Shown here: piece after piece, positions 30,484 through 39,120 of the stretch | Numbering within the stretch: the stretch's first letter is position 1 | Layout: every line of letters starts with the position of its first letter | Source: Neorhizobium galegae | GTDB taxonomy: Bacteria > Pseudomonadota > Alphaproteobacteria > Rhizobiales > Rhizobiaceae | Direction: 5' to 3' | DNA length: 62,500 nt | NCBI RefSeq assembly: GCF_021391675.1 | Contig: NZ_CP090095.1 | Coordinates: 1-62,500, forward strand | Program-made: the position numbers and the translations under genes | The notes under the pieces: model-generated | What the model was told of the DNA's origin: nothing | Database searches by the model: none | Seen by the model: only the letters and a program-made list of their open reading frames with translations

Positions 30484-33074
30484 TCGGCGGCGACGGACCG
30501 CGCCGTCGTGCCGCTTGGAATGCGGCACGTAACCGTGGTTCCCTGGCCGGGCTTGCTGTCGATTGCGACATCGCCATGATGCAGCGTCACGAAGCTTTCG
30601 ACGATCGAAAGGCCGAGGCCGGCGCCCGAGCGCTTGCCACCCTTGGCATTGGCCGAGAAGCGGTCGAACACGGTTTTCAGGATATCTTCCGGAATGCCCG
30701 GACCCTTGTCGGTCACCGAGAAGAACACGTCGCTGTGGGTGCGCCAGCAGTTGAGCGTGATGGCCGAGCCGTCCGGCGCAAAGTTGGTGGCATTGGTGAG
30801 CAGCTTGATGAGGATCTGCTTCAGCCGCTGCTGGTCGGCGACGATGGTGCCGAGACCGGCCGGCGCGGTGATCGCCAGCGTCACGCCGTTTTCGTGCAGC
30901 CGGTCGGCGATCTGCATGGCCACGTCGTCGAGCAGGTCATCGATGGCCATTTCGGAATAGTTGAGCTGCATGATCCCGGCATCGACGGTCGCCAGATCGA
31001 GGATGTCGTTGACGATCGTCAGGAGAACCGACGATGACGTCGAGATATGATCGATATATTCCGACTGCCGCTCGTTCAACGGGCCGATGCCCGGCGTCTT
31101 CAGAAGATCGGTGAAGCCGATGATATTGGTCAGCGGCGAGCGCAGTTCGTAGGAGACGTGCTGGACGAAATCGTTCTTGAGCTCGTCTGCCTTCTGCAGC
31201 GCCTCGTTCTTTTCCTTGAGCGCCCGTTCCGCCCGCGCGCTTGCCGTCATGTCGACGAATGTGAGCATCGTCTGGGCGTTCGGCAGCGGCGTCACGGCAT
31301 AGTCGAGGATCAGGCCGGAATAGAGTTCGAACGTACCCTGCAGCGAGGGGCGCTCGTCGTCGAAATTGGTCAGCATCTGGCCGAAGCGGCGCCAGCCATC
31401 CTGCTTGTCGTAGGATGGCGCGCAGGCGGTCTCGATCGCCTTGATATGCGTGCCGGGCTTGGATTCTTCGGCGGTGATGCCCCAGAGCGCCCGGAAGGCG
31501 GGGTTGGACAGGCGGATGCGCCCGTCCGGCCCGAAGACGGCGACGCCCTCGGACAAATGGTCGATCGTTTCGCCCTGGACCTGGACCAGCGTATTGTAAC
31601 GGGTCTCGAGATCCACCTGTTCGGTAAGGTTCTCGAACACCCAGGTGGCGCCGCCCTGCGGATGGGCGGTGGCGATCACGCGCAGTGTCTGGCCGTTCGG
31701 CAGATGCCAGAGGTCGGTCTGGGTATTGGGAGATTGGTAGACGGACAAGGCCGCGTCCTTCCAGCTCCGCCAGCTGAGCTGCTCCGGCAGCTTGCCTTCG
31801 CTGCGCAGTTTGTCGAGCAGCTCGCTATTGTCCGGCCTGGAATCGAGGAAAGGCAGGGTGAAGCCCCAGAGCTGCACGAAAGCCTGGTTGTAGAACTGCA
31901 GCCGGCGCTCGCCGTCGAAGATGGCGACAGGCGTCGCCAGATGGTCGAGTGTTTCGGCGTGGCTCTTCAGCGTCCGCTTCAGTTCCTCGCGCACCGCTTC
32001 CGCCTCGGAAACGTCGACGGCCAAGCCTGCCGAACCGCCGGGTGCAACGACGTCGACGACGTCGAACATTGTCCGGTTTCCGTGCACGACCGTGGATATC
32101 CGGTCATGGAAAGGTGAGGTGGAGGTTGCCGCCGACCTGACCTTTTCGCGTGCGATAGAGCCCAGAAATTCGCGGCCGTCCTCGAGGGCCTGCGCGGGCG
32201 TCGGAGCCTCCACGGCATCGCCATAGGCGTGGTTCACCCAGGTGAGCCTGCCCTGCGAATCGCGGCGCCAGACCGGATGCTCGATGGCGTCGAGCAGCGA
32301 ATGGAACATCATGATCGAACTCGTCAGCCGCTCGCGCTCGATCTTGAGCTCGGCAAGTTCGGCGCGCAGGTTGTTGAGTGCGATGAAGCGGACGAAGGCC
32401 TTGCCGCCTGAAACACGGCCCTGCACTTCCAGGATTTCGTCGCGGTTGGTCTCGACGACCATGTCGAAGGAGCGGGCTTCGACCCGCAGCAGTTCGACGG
32501 ACTTTTCCAGTTCACTTGCCGAGCTGCCGCGCATCCAGCGGCCAAAGGCGAGAAATTCGCGGTCCTGCTGCGGCGCGCCGGTTTCCGCCGGCAGCTGGCC
32601 GAGGAATTCCGGTTTCGAGGAACCGCTTTCCCACACGACGATCCGCCGGTTCTTGTCGGCGATCAGGGCTTCGAACTTGGAAATCCGCTGCTGCGCGTCG
32701 GAAAGGGCGCTGCGCATTTCCTGGGATTCGGCTTCCATATTGCCGCGCTGACGCACCAGCCAGATGGCCGAAAACAGGGCGGCACCGAGCGCGCCCATCA
32801 CCAACGAAGAGATGATGACTTCCGTGGAGGAGAAAAGGCGGACAGCCGCATTGCCGGACTGCTGCGCAAGCGCTGCCGTCGCGAGCCCGGAAAGGGCTGT
32901 GCCCGAGAGGAAAGCGCTGCCGAACAGCGCCAGCCGGCGAAGCTTGCCGACCATCGCGTTATCGTCCGGAGATCCGAAAACGGAACGCCCGAGAAGGGAA
33001 CGCAAAGCCGGAGCTTTCGCTTCGCCGCAAAGAGGATCGGCCCGTTCTGACGAGCTCATTTTTTTTACCGACAT
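30480..33074 (-). CDS. divL: DivL-type cell-cycle sensor kinase with Tyr in the H-box
   Basis: This 864-residue membrane protein has an N-terminal hydrophobic stretch and a transmembrane helix (VIISSLVMGALGAALFSAIWLV), a coiled coil, three PAS-like domains, and a histidine-kinase core. The dimerisation helix reads HVSYELRSPLTNIIGFTDLL: Tyr642 stands where kinases have the phospho-acceptor His. The ATP-binding lobe keeps its N, G1 and G2 boxes (KLLTNATNF, DKGPGIPED, GAGLGLSIV). This substitution defines DivL, which in Caulobacter binds DivK and controls CckA and CtrA. The ATG at 33074 has GGAGA upstream; 33059 is an alternative. It overlaps tsaE by four bases. Confidence 0.93.
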   Translation of the reverse strand: MSVKKMSSSERADPLCGEAKAPALRSLLGRSVFGSPDDNAMVGKLRRLALFGSAFLSGTALSGLATAALAQQSGNAAVRLFSSTEVIISSLVMGALGAALFSAIWLVRQRGNMEAESQEMRSALSDAQQRISKFEALIADKNRRIVVWESGSSKPEFLGQLPAETGAPQQDREFLAFGRWMRGSSASELEKSVELLRVEARSFDMVVETNRDEILEVQGRVSGGKAFVRFIALNNLRAELAELKIERERLTSSIMMFHSLLDAIEHPVWRRDSQGRLTWVNHAYGDAVEAPTPAQALEDGREFLGSIAREKVRSAATSTSPFHDRISTVVHGNRTMFDVVDVVAPGGSAGLAVDVSEAEAVREELKRTLKSHAETLDHLATPVAIFDGERRLQFYNQAFVQLWGFTLPFLDSRPDNSELLDKLRSEGKLPEQLSWRSWKDAALSVYQSPNTQTDLWHLPNGQTLRVIATAHPQGGATWVFENLTEQVDLETRYNTLVQVQGETIDHLSEGVAVFGPDGRIRLSNPAFRALWGITAEESKPGTHIKAIETACAPSYDKQDGWRRFGQMLTNFDDERPSLQGTFELYSGLILDYAVTPLPNAQTMLTFVDMTASARAERALKEKNEALQKADELKNDFVQHVSYELRSPLTNIIGFTDLLKTPGIGPLNERQSEYIDHISTSSSVLLTIVNDILDLATVDAGIMQLNYSEMAIDDLLDDVAMQIADRLHENGVTLAITAPAGLGTIVADQQRLKQILIKLLTNATNFAPDGSAITLNCWRTHSDVFFSVTDKGPGIPEDILKTVFDRFSANAKGGKRSGAGLGLSIVESFVTLHHGDVAIDSKPGQGTTVTCRIPSGTTARSVAAE

Positions 33075-33120
33075 ATCCGGTCTGTCTCCGTCCAATTGCC
33101 GCTCATCGACAAGACATACC

Positions 33121-33180
33121 ACATCGTGCCTTGCCCGTAGCCGGACGGCTCCCAATCATATGGTGGGAGCGCGACGATGT
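33121..33180. promoter_or_regulatory. Nested inverted repeats upstream of divL
   Basis: ACATCGT (33121-33127) pairs with ACGATGT (33174-33180), enclosing GCTCCCA (33148-33154) with TGGGAGC (33164-33170). It lies 47-106 bases upstream of the divL start and could be a structured leader or an operator. No role is known. Confidence 0.35.
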
Positions 33181-33281
33181 CCGAAAACCGTGGGCGGCTT
33201 TCGGCATCACGCTCCTGGGAAGGCGCGAATCAAGTTCTAAAACAATACTTGCTTAGGGAATCGCCGGGAAGGGATGCGCCC

Positions 33282-33319
33282 AAAAAAGAAGCCGCGGCCT
33301 TTGTCAAGGCCGCGGCTAC
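33282..33319 (-). terminator. ahcY terminator
   Basis: On the minus strand AGCCGCGGCCTT pairs perfectly with AAGGCCGCGGCT around a short loop and is followed by a T-rich run. It follows the ahcY stop by 29 bases. Confidence 0.85.
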
Positions 33320-33347
33320 CATATCTTGTGGATTGACCGGCTATTGA

Positions 33348-34748
33348 TTAGTACCGGTAGTGTTCAGCCTTGAACGGGCCCGTCTGCGATACGCCGATAT
33401 AGGCTGCCTGTTCGTCGGAGAGTTCCGTCAGCTTCACGCCGAGCTTGGCGAGATGCAGGCGGGCGACCTTCTCGTCGAGGTGCTTCGGCAGGATGTAGAC
33501 GTCGTTCTTGTACTCGCCCTGCTTGGTGAAGAGCTCGATCTGGGCAAGCGTCTGGTTGGTGAACGAAGCCGACATCACGAAGGACGGATGGCCGGTGGCG
33601 TTGCCGAGGTTGAGCAGGCGGCCTTCCGACAGAAGGATGATGCGGTTGCCCTTCGGGAACTCGATCATGTCGACCTGCGGCTTGACGTTGGTCCACTTGA
33701 GGTTCTTCAGAGCCGCAACCTGGATCTCGTTGTCGAAGTGGCCGATATTGCCGACGATCGCCATGTCCTTCATCGCGCGCATGTGGTCGATGCGGATGAC
33801 GTCCTTGTTGCCGGTCGTGGTGATGAAGATGTCGGCGCTTTCGACGACGTCTTCGAGGACGACGACTTCAAAACCGTCCATGGCGGCCTGCAGCGCGCAG
33901 ATCGGGTCGACTTCGGTGACCTTGACGCGGGCGCCGGCGCCGGCGAGCGAAGCAGCCGAACCCTTGCCGACGTCACCGTATCCGCAGACGACGGCAACCT
34001 TGCCGGCCATCATCACGTCGGTGCCGCGGCGGATGCCGTCGACCAGCGATTCCTTGCAGCCGTATTTGTTGTCGAACTTCGACTTGGTGACCGAATCGTT
34101 GACGTTGATCGCCGGGAAGGGCAGCAGGCCCTTCTTGGACAGTTCGTAGAGGCGGTGCACGCCCGTCGTGGTTTCTTCGGTAACGCCCTTGATTGCGTCG
34201 CGCTGCTTGGTGAACCAGCCCGGCGATGCCTTGAGGCGCTTCTTGATCTGCGCGATGAGGATTTCTTCTTCTTCCGAAGTCGGGTTCGAAAGGACGTCCT
34301 CGCCGGCTTCGGCGCGGGCGCCGAGCAGGATGTACATGGTGGCATCGCCGCCGTCATCGAGGATCATGTTGGAGAGACCGCCATCGGCCCACTGGAAGAT
34401 CTTGTCGGTATAATCCCAGTACTCGGTCAGCGATTCGCCCTTGACGGCGAAGACCGGGATGCCGGCGGCAGCGATTGCCGCAGCAGCATGGTCCTGGGTC
34501 GAGAAGATGTTGCAGGACGCCCAGCGGATTTCTGCGCCGAGGTGCTGAAGCGTCTCGATCAGAACGGCCGTCTGGATGGTCATGTGGAGCGAGCCCGAGA
34601 TGCGGGCACCCTTCAGCGGCTTCGACGTGCCGAATTCTTCGCGGCAGGACATCAGGCCCGGCATTTCGGTTTCTGCGATGTCGAGCTCCTTGCGGCCGTA
34701 GGCGGCAAGATTGATATCCGCGACGACGTAATCCTTCTCAGTGCTCAT
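33348..34748 (-). CDS. ahcY: S-adenosylhomocysteinase
   Basis: AhcY hydrolyses S-adenosylhomocysteine to adenosine and homocysteine with bound NAD, clearing the inhibitor of methylation. The 466-residue protein has [19 protein letters not shown], the NAD-binding [20 protein letters not shown] near residue 245, and the conserved C-terminus KPDHYRY-like AEHYRY. The ATG at 34748 follows AGAG and gives the family N-terminus [12 protein letters not shown]. It has its own promoter with an overlapping palindrome (34869-34910) and its own terminator, so it is probably a single-gene unit. Confidence 0.97.
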   Translation of the reverse strand: MSTEKDYVVADINLAAYGRKELDIAETEMPGLMSCREEFGTSKPLKGARISGSLHMTIQTAVLIETLQHLGAEIRWASCNIFSTQDHAAAAIAAAGIPVFAVKGESLTEYWDYTDKIFQWADGGLSNMILDDGGDATMYILLGARAEAGEDVLSNPTSEEEEILIAQIKKRLKASPGWFTKQRDAIKGVTEETTTGVHRLYELSKKGLLPFPAINVNDSVTKSKFDNKYGCKESLVDGIRRGTDVMMAGKVAVVCGYGDVGKGSAASLAGAGARVKVTEVDPICALQAAMDGFEVVVLEDVVESADIFITTTGNKDVIRIDHMRAMKDMAIVGNIGHFDNEIQVAALKNLKWTNVKPQVDMIEFPKGNRIILLSEGRLLNLGNATGHPSFVMSASFTNQTLAQIELFTKQGEYKNDVYILPKHLDEKVARLHLAKLGVKLTELSDEQAAYIGVSQTGPFKAEHYRY

Positions 34749-34868
34749 AAAGCTCTCCATGTTCGGTGGCGCCTTCTCCGGCGAGGTACCGACGGACGTG
34801 GCAAGACCCGCCTTGGCAGACGGAAACTGGCCAGCGGTTTAGCAGGCTTCCGGCAAGCTGGCAACGGG

Positions 34869-34888
34869 ATATAAAGAAGTCTTTATAT
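34869..34888. promoter_or_regulatory. Perfect 20-bp operator palindrome at the ahcY promoter
   Basis: ATATAAAGA-AG-TCTTTATAT is a perfect 9+2+9 palindrome covering the ahcY -10 box, a classic repressor position. ArsR-type SahR regulators are known to control SAM-cycle genes, ahcY included, in Proteobacteria. Assignment to SahR is inference. Confidence 0.6.
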
Positions 34889-34910
34889 GTTTATGTCAGC
34901 GAAGGTTAAG
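34882..34910 (-). promoter_or_regulatory. ahcY promoter
   Basis: On the minus strand CTTAAC (34910-34905) and TATAAA (34887-34882) are separated by exactly 17 bases. Both are close to the housekeeping consensus. The -10 box lies inside the palindrome at 34869-34888. The leader to the ATG would be about 125 bases. Confidence 0.6.
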
Positions 34911-34921
34911 CCGCAGGCGCG

Positions 34922-35200
34922 TCAGGCTTCTTCGCCGAACTTGTTGGCGACAAGCTGTTCGAGCGCATTCAGCGCTTCCTCGGCCTGAATGCCTTCTGCT
35001 GAGACCTCGATCGTGCAGCCCGTGCTGGCGGCGAGCATCATCAGGCCCATGATCGAGGTACCGCCGACGGTCGATCCGTCCTTGGAGACGGTGATCTGCG
35101 CATCGAAGCTTTCCACCATCTGCACGAACTTGGCGGAGGCGCGGGCATGCAGGCCGCGTTTGTTGACGATCAGGAATTCACGGGGAGAGGGGGATGACAT
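34922..35200 (-). CDS. ptsH: HPr phosphocarrier protein
   Basis: This 92-residue HPr carries phosphate from enzyme I to the EIIA proteins. The phospho-histidine is His18 in NKRGLHARAS, and the regulatory serine region is GTSIMGLMMLAA with Ser49, the residue HprK would phosphorylate. The frame is open well upstream, but the ATG at 35200 gives the standard HPr length. It is 13 bases downstream of the EIIA gene and belongs to a run with hprK, chvG and chvI. No sugar permease lies nearby, so it serves a regulatory rather than a transport role. Confidence 0.94.
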   Translation of the reverse strand: MSSPSPREFLIVNKRGLHARASAKFVQMVESFDAQITVSKDGSTVGGTSIMGLMMLAASTGCTIEVSAEGIQAEEALNALEQLVANKFGEEA

Positions 35201-35213
35201 CCGGTCTGGGTTC

Positions 35214-35615
35214 TCATTTGCCGCTGAGGACGCGGCTTGCGACATTGATATATTTACGACCGGCTTCGGAGGCTTCGACGAGCGCCCTGTCCATGTTGTT
35301 GTCACTGCGCACGCCGGCGAGCTTGATCAGCATCGGCAGGTTCATGCCGGCAATGACTTCGATCCGGCCGCTTTCCATGACGGAAATGGAAAGGTTGGAG
35401 GGCGTGCCGCCGAACATGTCCGTCAGAATGATGACGCCATGGCCTTCATCGGCATTGGTGACGGCATCGACGATATCCTGCCGGCGCTGATCCATGTCGT
35501 CCTCGGGACCGATCGATACGGTTTCGATGAATTTCTGAGGCCCGACGACATGCTCCACCGCATGACGAAATTCCTCAGCCAGCTTGCCATGGGTGACAAG
35601 CACTAGTCCGATCAT
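35214..35615 (-). CDS. PTS EIIA component, mannose type
   Basis: This 133-residue protein is a stand-alone EIIA of the mannose (ManX) fold with the phospho-histidine His9 in LVLVTHGKLAEEF and VIILTDMFGGTPSNL as second signature. In Alphaproteobacteria this protein takes phosphate from HPr but has no cognate transporter and acts in regulation. The neighbours HPr and HprK fit that. The ATG at 35615 is clear. The spacing to hprK upstream is 127 bases, so a promoter of its own is possible. Confidence 0.93.
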   Translation of the reverse strand: MIGLVLVTHGKLAEEFRHAVEHVVGPQKFIETVSIGPEDDMDQRRQDIVDAVTNADEGHGVIILTDMFGGTPSNLSISVMESGRIEVIAGMNLPMLIKLAGVRSDNNMDRALVEASEAGRKYINVASRVLSGK

Positions 35616-35742
35616 GAAAACTGCCCCCTGCTATGGAAACTCGGCGCCAATATCGCATTGCAATAAGGCGGTCCAGCGGTGGGATGCCATCTTCTCCAAG
35701 TAGACTCGAAGTTCAAGTCAAAAAATTCAGGCTTCAGGATGA

Positions 35743-36207
35743 TCAAAACGGCATCTCGCCGTGAAAATCGAACGCGAACGCCGCCAGAACCGCCAAAGGG
35801 TCCGGAGCGCCGCGCCATATCCGGACAAGTGGAAGGTCACCCAGACTGGGAATCCGGAAGCGTTCATTTTCCGGCGGAAGCCTTTCATCTTCGGGCAGGG
35901 AGATGATTTCGACCGCAAGGTCGAGCGCCGCGGCGGAGAGGCTTTCAACACGGGCGATACCGCTGCCGCGCAGTTCTATGAGGCCGGCGATCGGTTCCGG
36001 CCGGGTGGCGAGCAGATGATCGCCGTGGCGCGAGACGAGCACCTGATCGTCGGCCACCAGGGCCGCGAAAGCACCCTGGCGCCGGGCCGCAGCGATACAG
36101 GTGAAGGCGAGCATGGATTTGCCGCTGCCGGACGGGCCGGTGAAGAGGAGGCCCTTGGTGCCGATGACGATCGCGGTCGCATGGATATTGACCGGCGTCG
36201 GGCTCAT
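35743..36207 (-). CDS. hprK: Short HPr kinase/phosphorylase (catalytic domain only)
   Basis: HprK phosphorylates HPr on serine and removes that phosphate. This 154-residue form has the P-loop GPSGSGKS at residues 24-31 and ELRGSGIARV, which corresponds to the family signature. It lacks the N-terminal domain of the roughly 310-residue Firmicute enzyme, as is usual in Alphaproteobacteria. The ATG overlaps the chvG stop (ATGA), so it is translationally coupled to the sensor kinase, linking envelope sensing and phosphotransferase signalling. Confidence 0.92.
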   Translation of the reverse strand: MSPTPVNIHATAIVIGTKGLLFTGPSGSGKSMLAFTCIAAARRQGAFAALVADDQVLVSRHGDHLLATRPEPIAGLIELRGSGIARVESLSAAALDLAVEIISLPEDERLPPENERFRIPSLGDLPLVRIWRGAPDPLAVLAAFAFDFHGEMPF

Positions 36208-37994
36208 TGGTCCTCGCCGCCCGGCAGCGACAGCGTGAAGCGCGCCCCGGTCATGGCTCCCGTCTTGGCATCGTGCACGTTTTCCGCCTTCAGCGAGCCG
36301 CCATGGGCCTCGGCGATCTGCCGGCTGATAGACAGGCCGAGGCCGGAATTCTGACCGAAACTCTCGCCGTCCGGCCGATCCGTGTAGAAGCGTTCGAAGA
36401 TGCGGTCGATATCTTCCGCCTGGATGCCGGGACCGTTGTCCTCCACCGTCACGATCACGCGATCCCTGCTGTGGGAGAGCCGGATGGTGATGCGGCCGCC
36501 TTTCTCGGGCACGAAGGATCGTGCGTTCTCGATGAGGTTGGTGATGATCTGCCCGAGGCGAAGATCATGGCCGTTGACCAGGAAGGCCGACCGGTTGCCG
36601 GCCTTGTTGTCCACCGTGAGACTGATTTCCACCGGTTTGCGGCCGCTGCGGATCTGCCGGGAAATGTCGACGAGATTGCCGAGCAGGTTTTCCATGTCGA
36701 CGGACGTCGAATCCGAGCGGGCAAGCTCGGCATCCAGCCGCGAAGCATCGGAAATGTCGCTGATCAGGCGGTCGAGGCGGCGCACATCATGGAAGATGAT
36801 TTCCGTCAGGCGCTGTTTCGACTCCTCCGATTTCGCCAGCGGCAGGGTTTCAACGGCACTGCGAAGCGAGGTCAGTGGGTTCTTGAGCTCGTGGCTGACG
36901 TCGGCGGCAAAACTCTCGATCGCATCGATGCGGTCGTAGAGGGCGTTGGTCATCTCGCGAAGCGCGATCGAAAGGTTGCCGATTTCGTCCTGGCGATAGG
37001 AGAAGTCCGGGATTTCCTCGCGCTGCTTGGCGCCGCGCCGCACGCGGATTGCGGCCGCCGCCAGCCGCCGCAGCGGATTGGCGATGGTCGAAGACAGCAG
37101 CAGCGACAAGAGGATGTTGACCAGTGTCGCCACGCCGAAGACGCGCATGATCGCCAACCGTTCCGCATGCACGATCTTGTCGATGTCGCCGGCCTGGGTC
37201 GAAAGAAGAAGCACGCCGAGCACGGCGCGAAAACGCTGGACCGGCACGGCGACGGAAACGATCAACTCGCCGCGGTCGGTGACCCGCACGAGCGCGCCTC
37301 GAACGCCGGTCAGCGCGTTCATCACCTCCGGATAGATCGATCCGTCGCCGCCCGGCGCTTCCCTGTAGACCGGCAGGTTGCCCGGCTGCAGCAGGCGGTT
37401 GATGAGGCCTGCAAACCAGTCGCTCCAGGTCTGCGATTCGTTCTCCACCGGCGGCAGGTCGAAACGCAACACCTGTCCGCGCGAATAGAGATGGCGGGAA
37501 TCGAGCAGCAGGTTCGCGTCGGCGTCGAAAATCCGGGCGCGGGTGCGTGTCGGCGAAATCAGCCGCCTCAGAACCGGCGCGATGCGCTCGGGATCGATCG
37601 GAAAATCGAGGTCCTCGTCGTTCGGCACCGGCGTAATGCTCTGTCCGGCCTGCAGTTCGAGAAGTTTCTGGGGGTCGATGGTGATCGAGTTGGTATCGAC
37701 CGAGGCTGAGGCGGAAATCGCGCCGGCGATGATCTCGCCCTGCGTCAGCAGGCTCTCGACGCGGGCGTCGATCAGCCCCTCGCGGAACTGGTTGAGGTAG
37801 AGAATGCCGGCGACCAGCACCACCGTTGCGGCGATATTGAAGAACAGGATGCGGCGGGTGAGGCTCGAAAAGACCGCGTGGCCGAACACCCGCCGAATGA
37901 GCGTGAAGGGACGCGACCAGAACCTCCGCGGCGCGCGGCGTGTCCCAGCCTTCTCCATTCGGGCAATATCGCTGTCGAACGTTTGATCTGCCAC
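36204..37994 (-). CDS. chvG: Two-component sensor kinase ChvG (ExoS)
   Basis: This 596-residue inner-membrane kinase responds to acid and, through ExoR, to envelope signals in Agrobacterium and Sinorhizobium. Two transmembrane segments (about residues 48-70 and 275-300) flank a periplasmic domain. A HAMP-like region follows, then the H-box ADVSHELKNPLTSL with His368, and the N, G1 and G2 boxes DNGPGIQAED and GLGLSISRQ. The start is GTG at 37994. The partner chvI lies 69 bases upstream, and hprK overlaps downstream. Confidence 0.95.
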   Translation of the reverse strand: MADQTFDSDIARMEKAGTRRAPRRFWSRPFTLIRRVFGHAVFSSLTRRILFFNIAATVVLVAGILYLNQFREGLIDARVESLLTQGEIIAGAISASASVDTNSITIDPQKLLELQAGQSITPVPNDEDLDFPIDPERIAPVLRRLISPTRTRARIFDADANLLLDSRHLYSRGQVLRFDLPPVENESQTWSDWFAGLINRLLQPGNLPVYREAPGGDGSIYPEVMNALTGVRGALVRVTDRGELIVSVAVPVQRFRAVLGVLLLSTQAGDIDKIVHAERLAIMRVFGVATLVNILLSLLLSSTIANPLRRLAAAAIRVRRGAKQREEIPDFSYRQDEIGNLSIALREMTNALYDRIDAIESFAADVSHELKNPLTSLRSAVETLPLAKSEESKQRLTEIIFHDVRRLDRLISDISDASRLDAELARSDSTSVDMENLLGNLVDISRQIRSGRKPVEISLTVDNKAGNRSAFLVNGHDLRLGQIITNLIENARSFVPEKGGRITIRLSHSRDRVIVTVEDNGPGIQAEDIDRIFERFYTDRPDGESFGQNSGLGLSISRQIAEAHGGSLKAENVHDAKTGAMTGARFTLSLPGGEDQ

Positions 37995-38063
37995 TGCAGT
38001 CCTTCCACCGGGCCAGCTTAACGCTGGTCCGGCCGTGGCCTCAAGTTAACCTTTCGCAAGGGT

Positions 38064-38792
38064 TCAAGCCGACTCGCGGAATCGATAACCCACGCCATAA
38101 AGCGTTTCGATCATATCGAAGTCGTTGTCGACCATCTTGAATTTCTTGCGAAGCCGCTTGATGTGGCTGTCGATGGTGCGGTCATCCACATAGACCTGCT
38201 CGTCATAAGCGGCGTCCATCAGCGCATCGCGGCTTTTGACGACGCCGGGCCGCTGGGCCAGGGAATGCAGGATCAGGAACTCGGTCACCGTCAGCGTCAC
38301 CGGCTCGCCTTTCCAGGTGCAGGTATGGCGCTCCTGGTCCATGGCAAGCTGGCCACGTTCGAGCGTGCGGGCCGCCTGCGCGTCGGCCGCGGCCTTGGTG
38401 CCGGTGCCGCCGGCAGCCTGCGCCTCACGGGCACCGGCCCGGCGCAGGATCGCCTTGACCCGCTCCACCAGCAGACGCTGCGAGAACGGCTTCGTGATGA
38501 AGTCGTCGGCACCCATCTTCAGCCCGAACAGCTCGTCGATCTCTTCATCCTTGGAGGTGAGGAAAATCACCGGCAGGTCGGACTTCTGCCGCAGGCGGCG
38601 CAGAAGCTCCATGCCGTCCATGCGTGGCATCTTGATATCGAAAATCGCCAACTGCGGAGGGCGGGCGATCAGCCCGTCGAGCGCGGAAGCGCCATCCGTA
38701 TAGGTCTCGACCTTGTATCCTTCTGCCTCGAGTGCAATCGACACCGACGTCAGGATATTGCGGTCGTCGTCTACGAGCGCGATTGTCTGCAT
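38064..38792 (-). CDS. chvI: Response regulator ChvI
   Basis: ChvI is the OmpR-type partner of ChvG and controls exopolysaccharide, motility and acid responses in rhizobia. The 242-residue protein has a receiver domain with phospho-acceptor Asp52 in [13 protein letters not shown] and the conserved Lys in FITKPFSQ. A winged-helix DNA-binding domain follows, with [14 protein letters not shown]. The ATG at 38792 gives the known N-terminus [12 protein letters not shown]; open frame further up would add seven residues. It is divergent from pckA. Confidence 0.96.
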   Translation of the reverse strand: MQTIALVDDDRNILTSVSIALEAEGYKVETYTDGASALDGLIARPPQLAIFDIKMPRMDGMELLRRLRQKSDLPVIFLTSKDEEIDELFGLKMGADDFITKPFSQRLLVERVKAILRRAGAREAQAAGGTGTKAAADAQAARTLERGQLAMDQERHTCTWKGEPVTLTVTEFLILHSLAQRPGVVKSRDALMDAAYDEQVYVDDRTIDSHIKRLRKKFKMVDNDFDMIETLYGVGYRFRESA

Positions 38793-38975
38793 GCTCTCCA
38801 TCTCCGTCATCATCTATGCGCAACTCCTGGAATTTACCCCAGCCAGGCGGCATCAGCCGACGCGCTTCTTGAGTATAAAGGTGGAACAAATTGTGGCAAA
38901 GATAAAGGGGCCGCTGACGATCGTGCGTTTTGGCAATGAGGTTTAAGATAGTGCGGATGCGGATTGAAACAGTTA

Positions 38976-38989
38976 TTAAACCGATTTAA
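38976..38989. promoter_or_regulatory. Operator-like palindrome 1 upstream of pckA
   Basis: TTAAACCGATTTAA is a palindrome with a single mismatch centred on CG, the shape of LacI/GalR operators. In S. meliloti, pckA is controlled by the LacI-type regulator PckR. Identity of the binding protein is inferred. Confidence 0.5.
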
Positions 38990-39004
38990 AGAGGAATAAA
39001 ATTT

Positions 39005-39020
39005 TTTAAATCGATTAAAT
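39005..39020. promoter_or_regulatory. Operator-like site 2 upstream of pckA
   Basis: TTTAAATCGATTAAAT contains the palindromic core AATCGATT, with its CG centre exactly 30 bases after that of site 1, about three helical turns. It resembles site 1. Confidence 0.45.
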
Positions 39021-39044
39021 AATTGATATTATTAAAGAATTTGC

Positions 39045-39064
39045 AAAGGGCCTCTTGCCCTTTT
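39045..39064 (+). promoter_or_regulatory. Inverted repeat in the pckA promoter or leader
   Basis: AAAGGGC and GCCCTTT form a perfect seven-base stem with a five-base loop and one more T after the stem. It ends 57 bases before the pckA ATG. It could be an operator lying between TTGCAA (39041) and TTAGAA (39064), which are 17 bases apart, or a small attenuator. Confidence 0.4.
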
Positions 39065-39120
39065 AGAAATCTGTCATTAATTTCGCGTCAGTCCCCACGG
39101 CAAGCTGAAGGAGTGCGCGC

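Larger units (their letters stand above)
38793..39120. promoter_or_regulatory. AT-rich chvI-pckA intergenic regulatory region
   Basis: This 328-base divergent promoter region contains two CG-centred operator-like palindromes and a hairpin or operator just upstream of pckA, listed separately. The stretch 38961-39045 is markedly AT-rich. No gene is seen in it. Confidence 0.6.

Noticed and set aside
34749..34868. SAM-II or SAH riboswitch in the ahcY leader
   Set aside because: A GCTAAA-like word is present, but the pseudoknot arms and conserved loops of either class could not be assembled.
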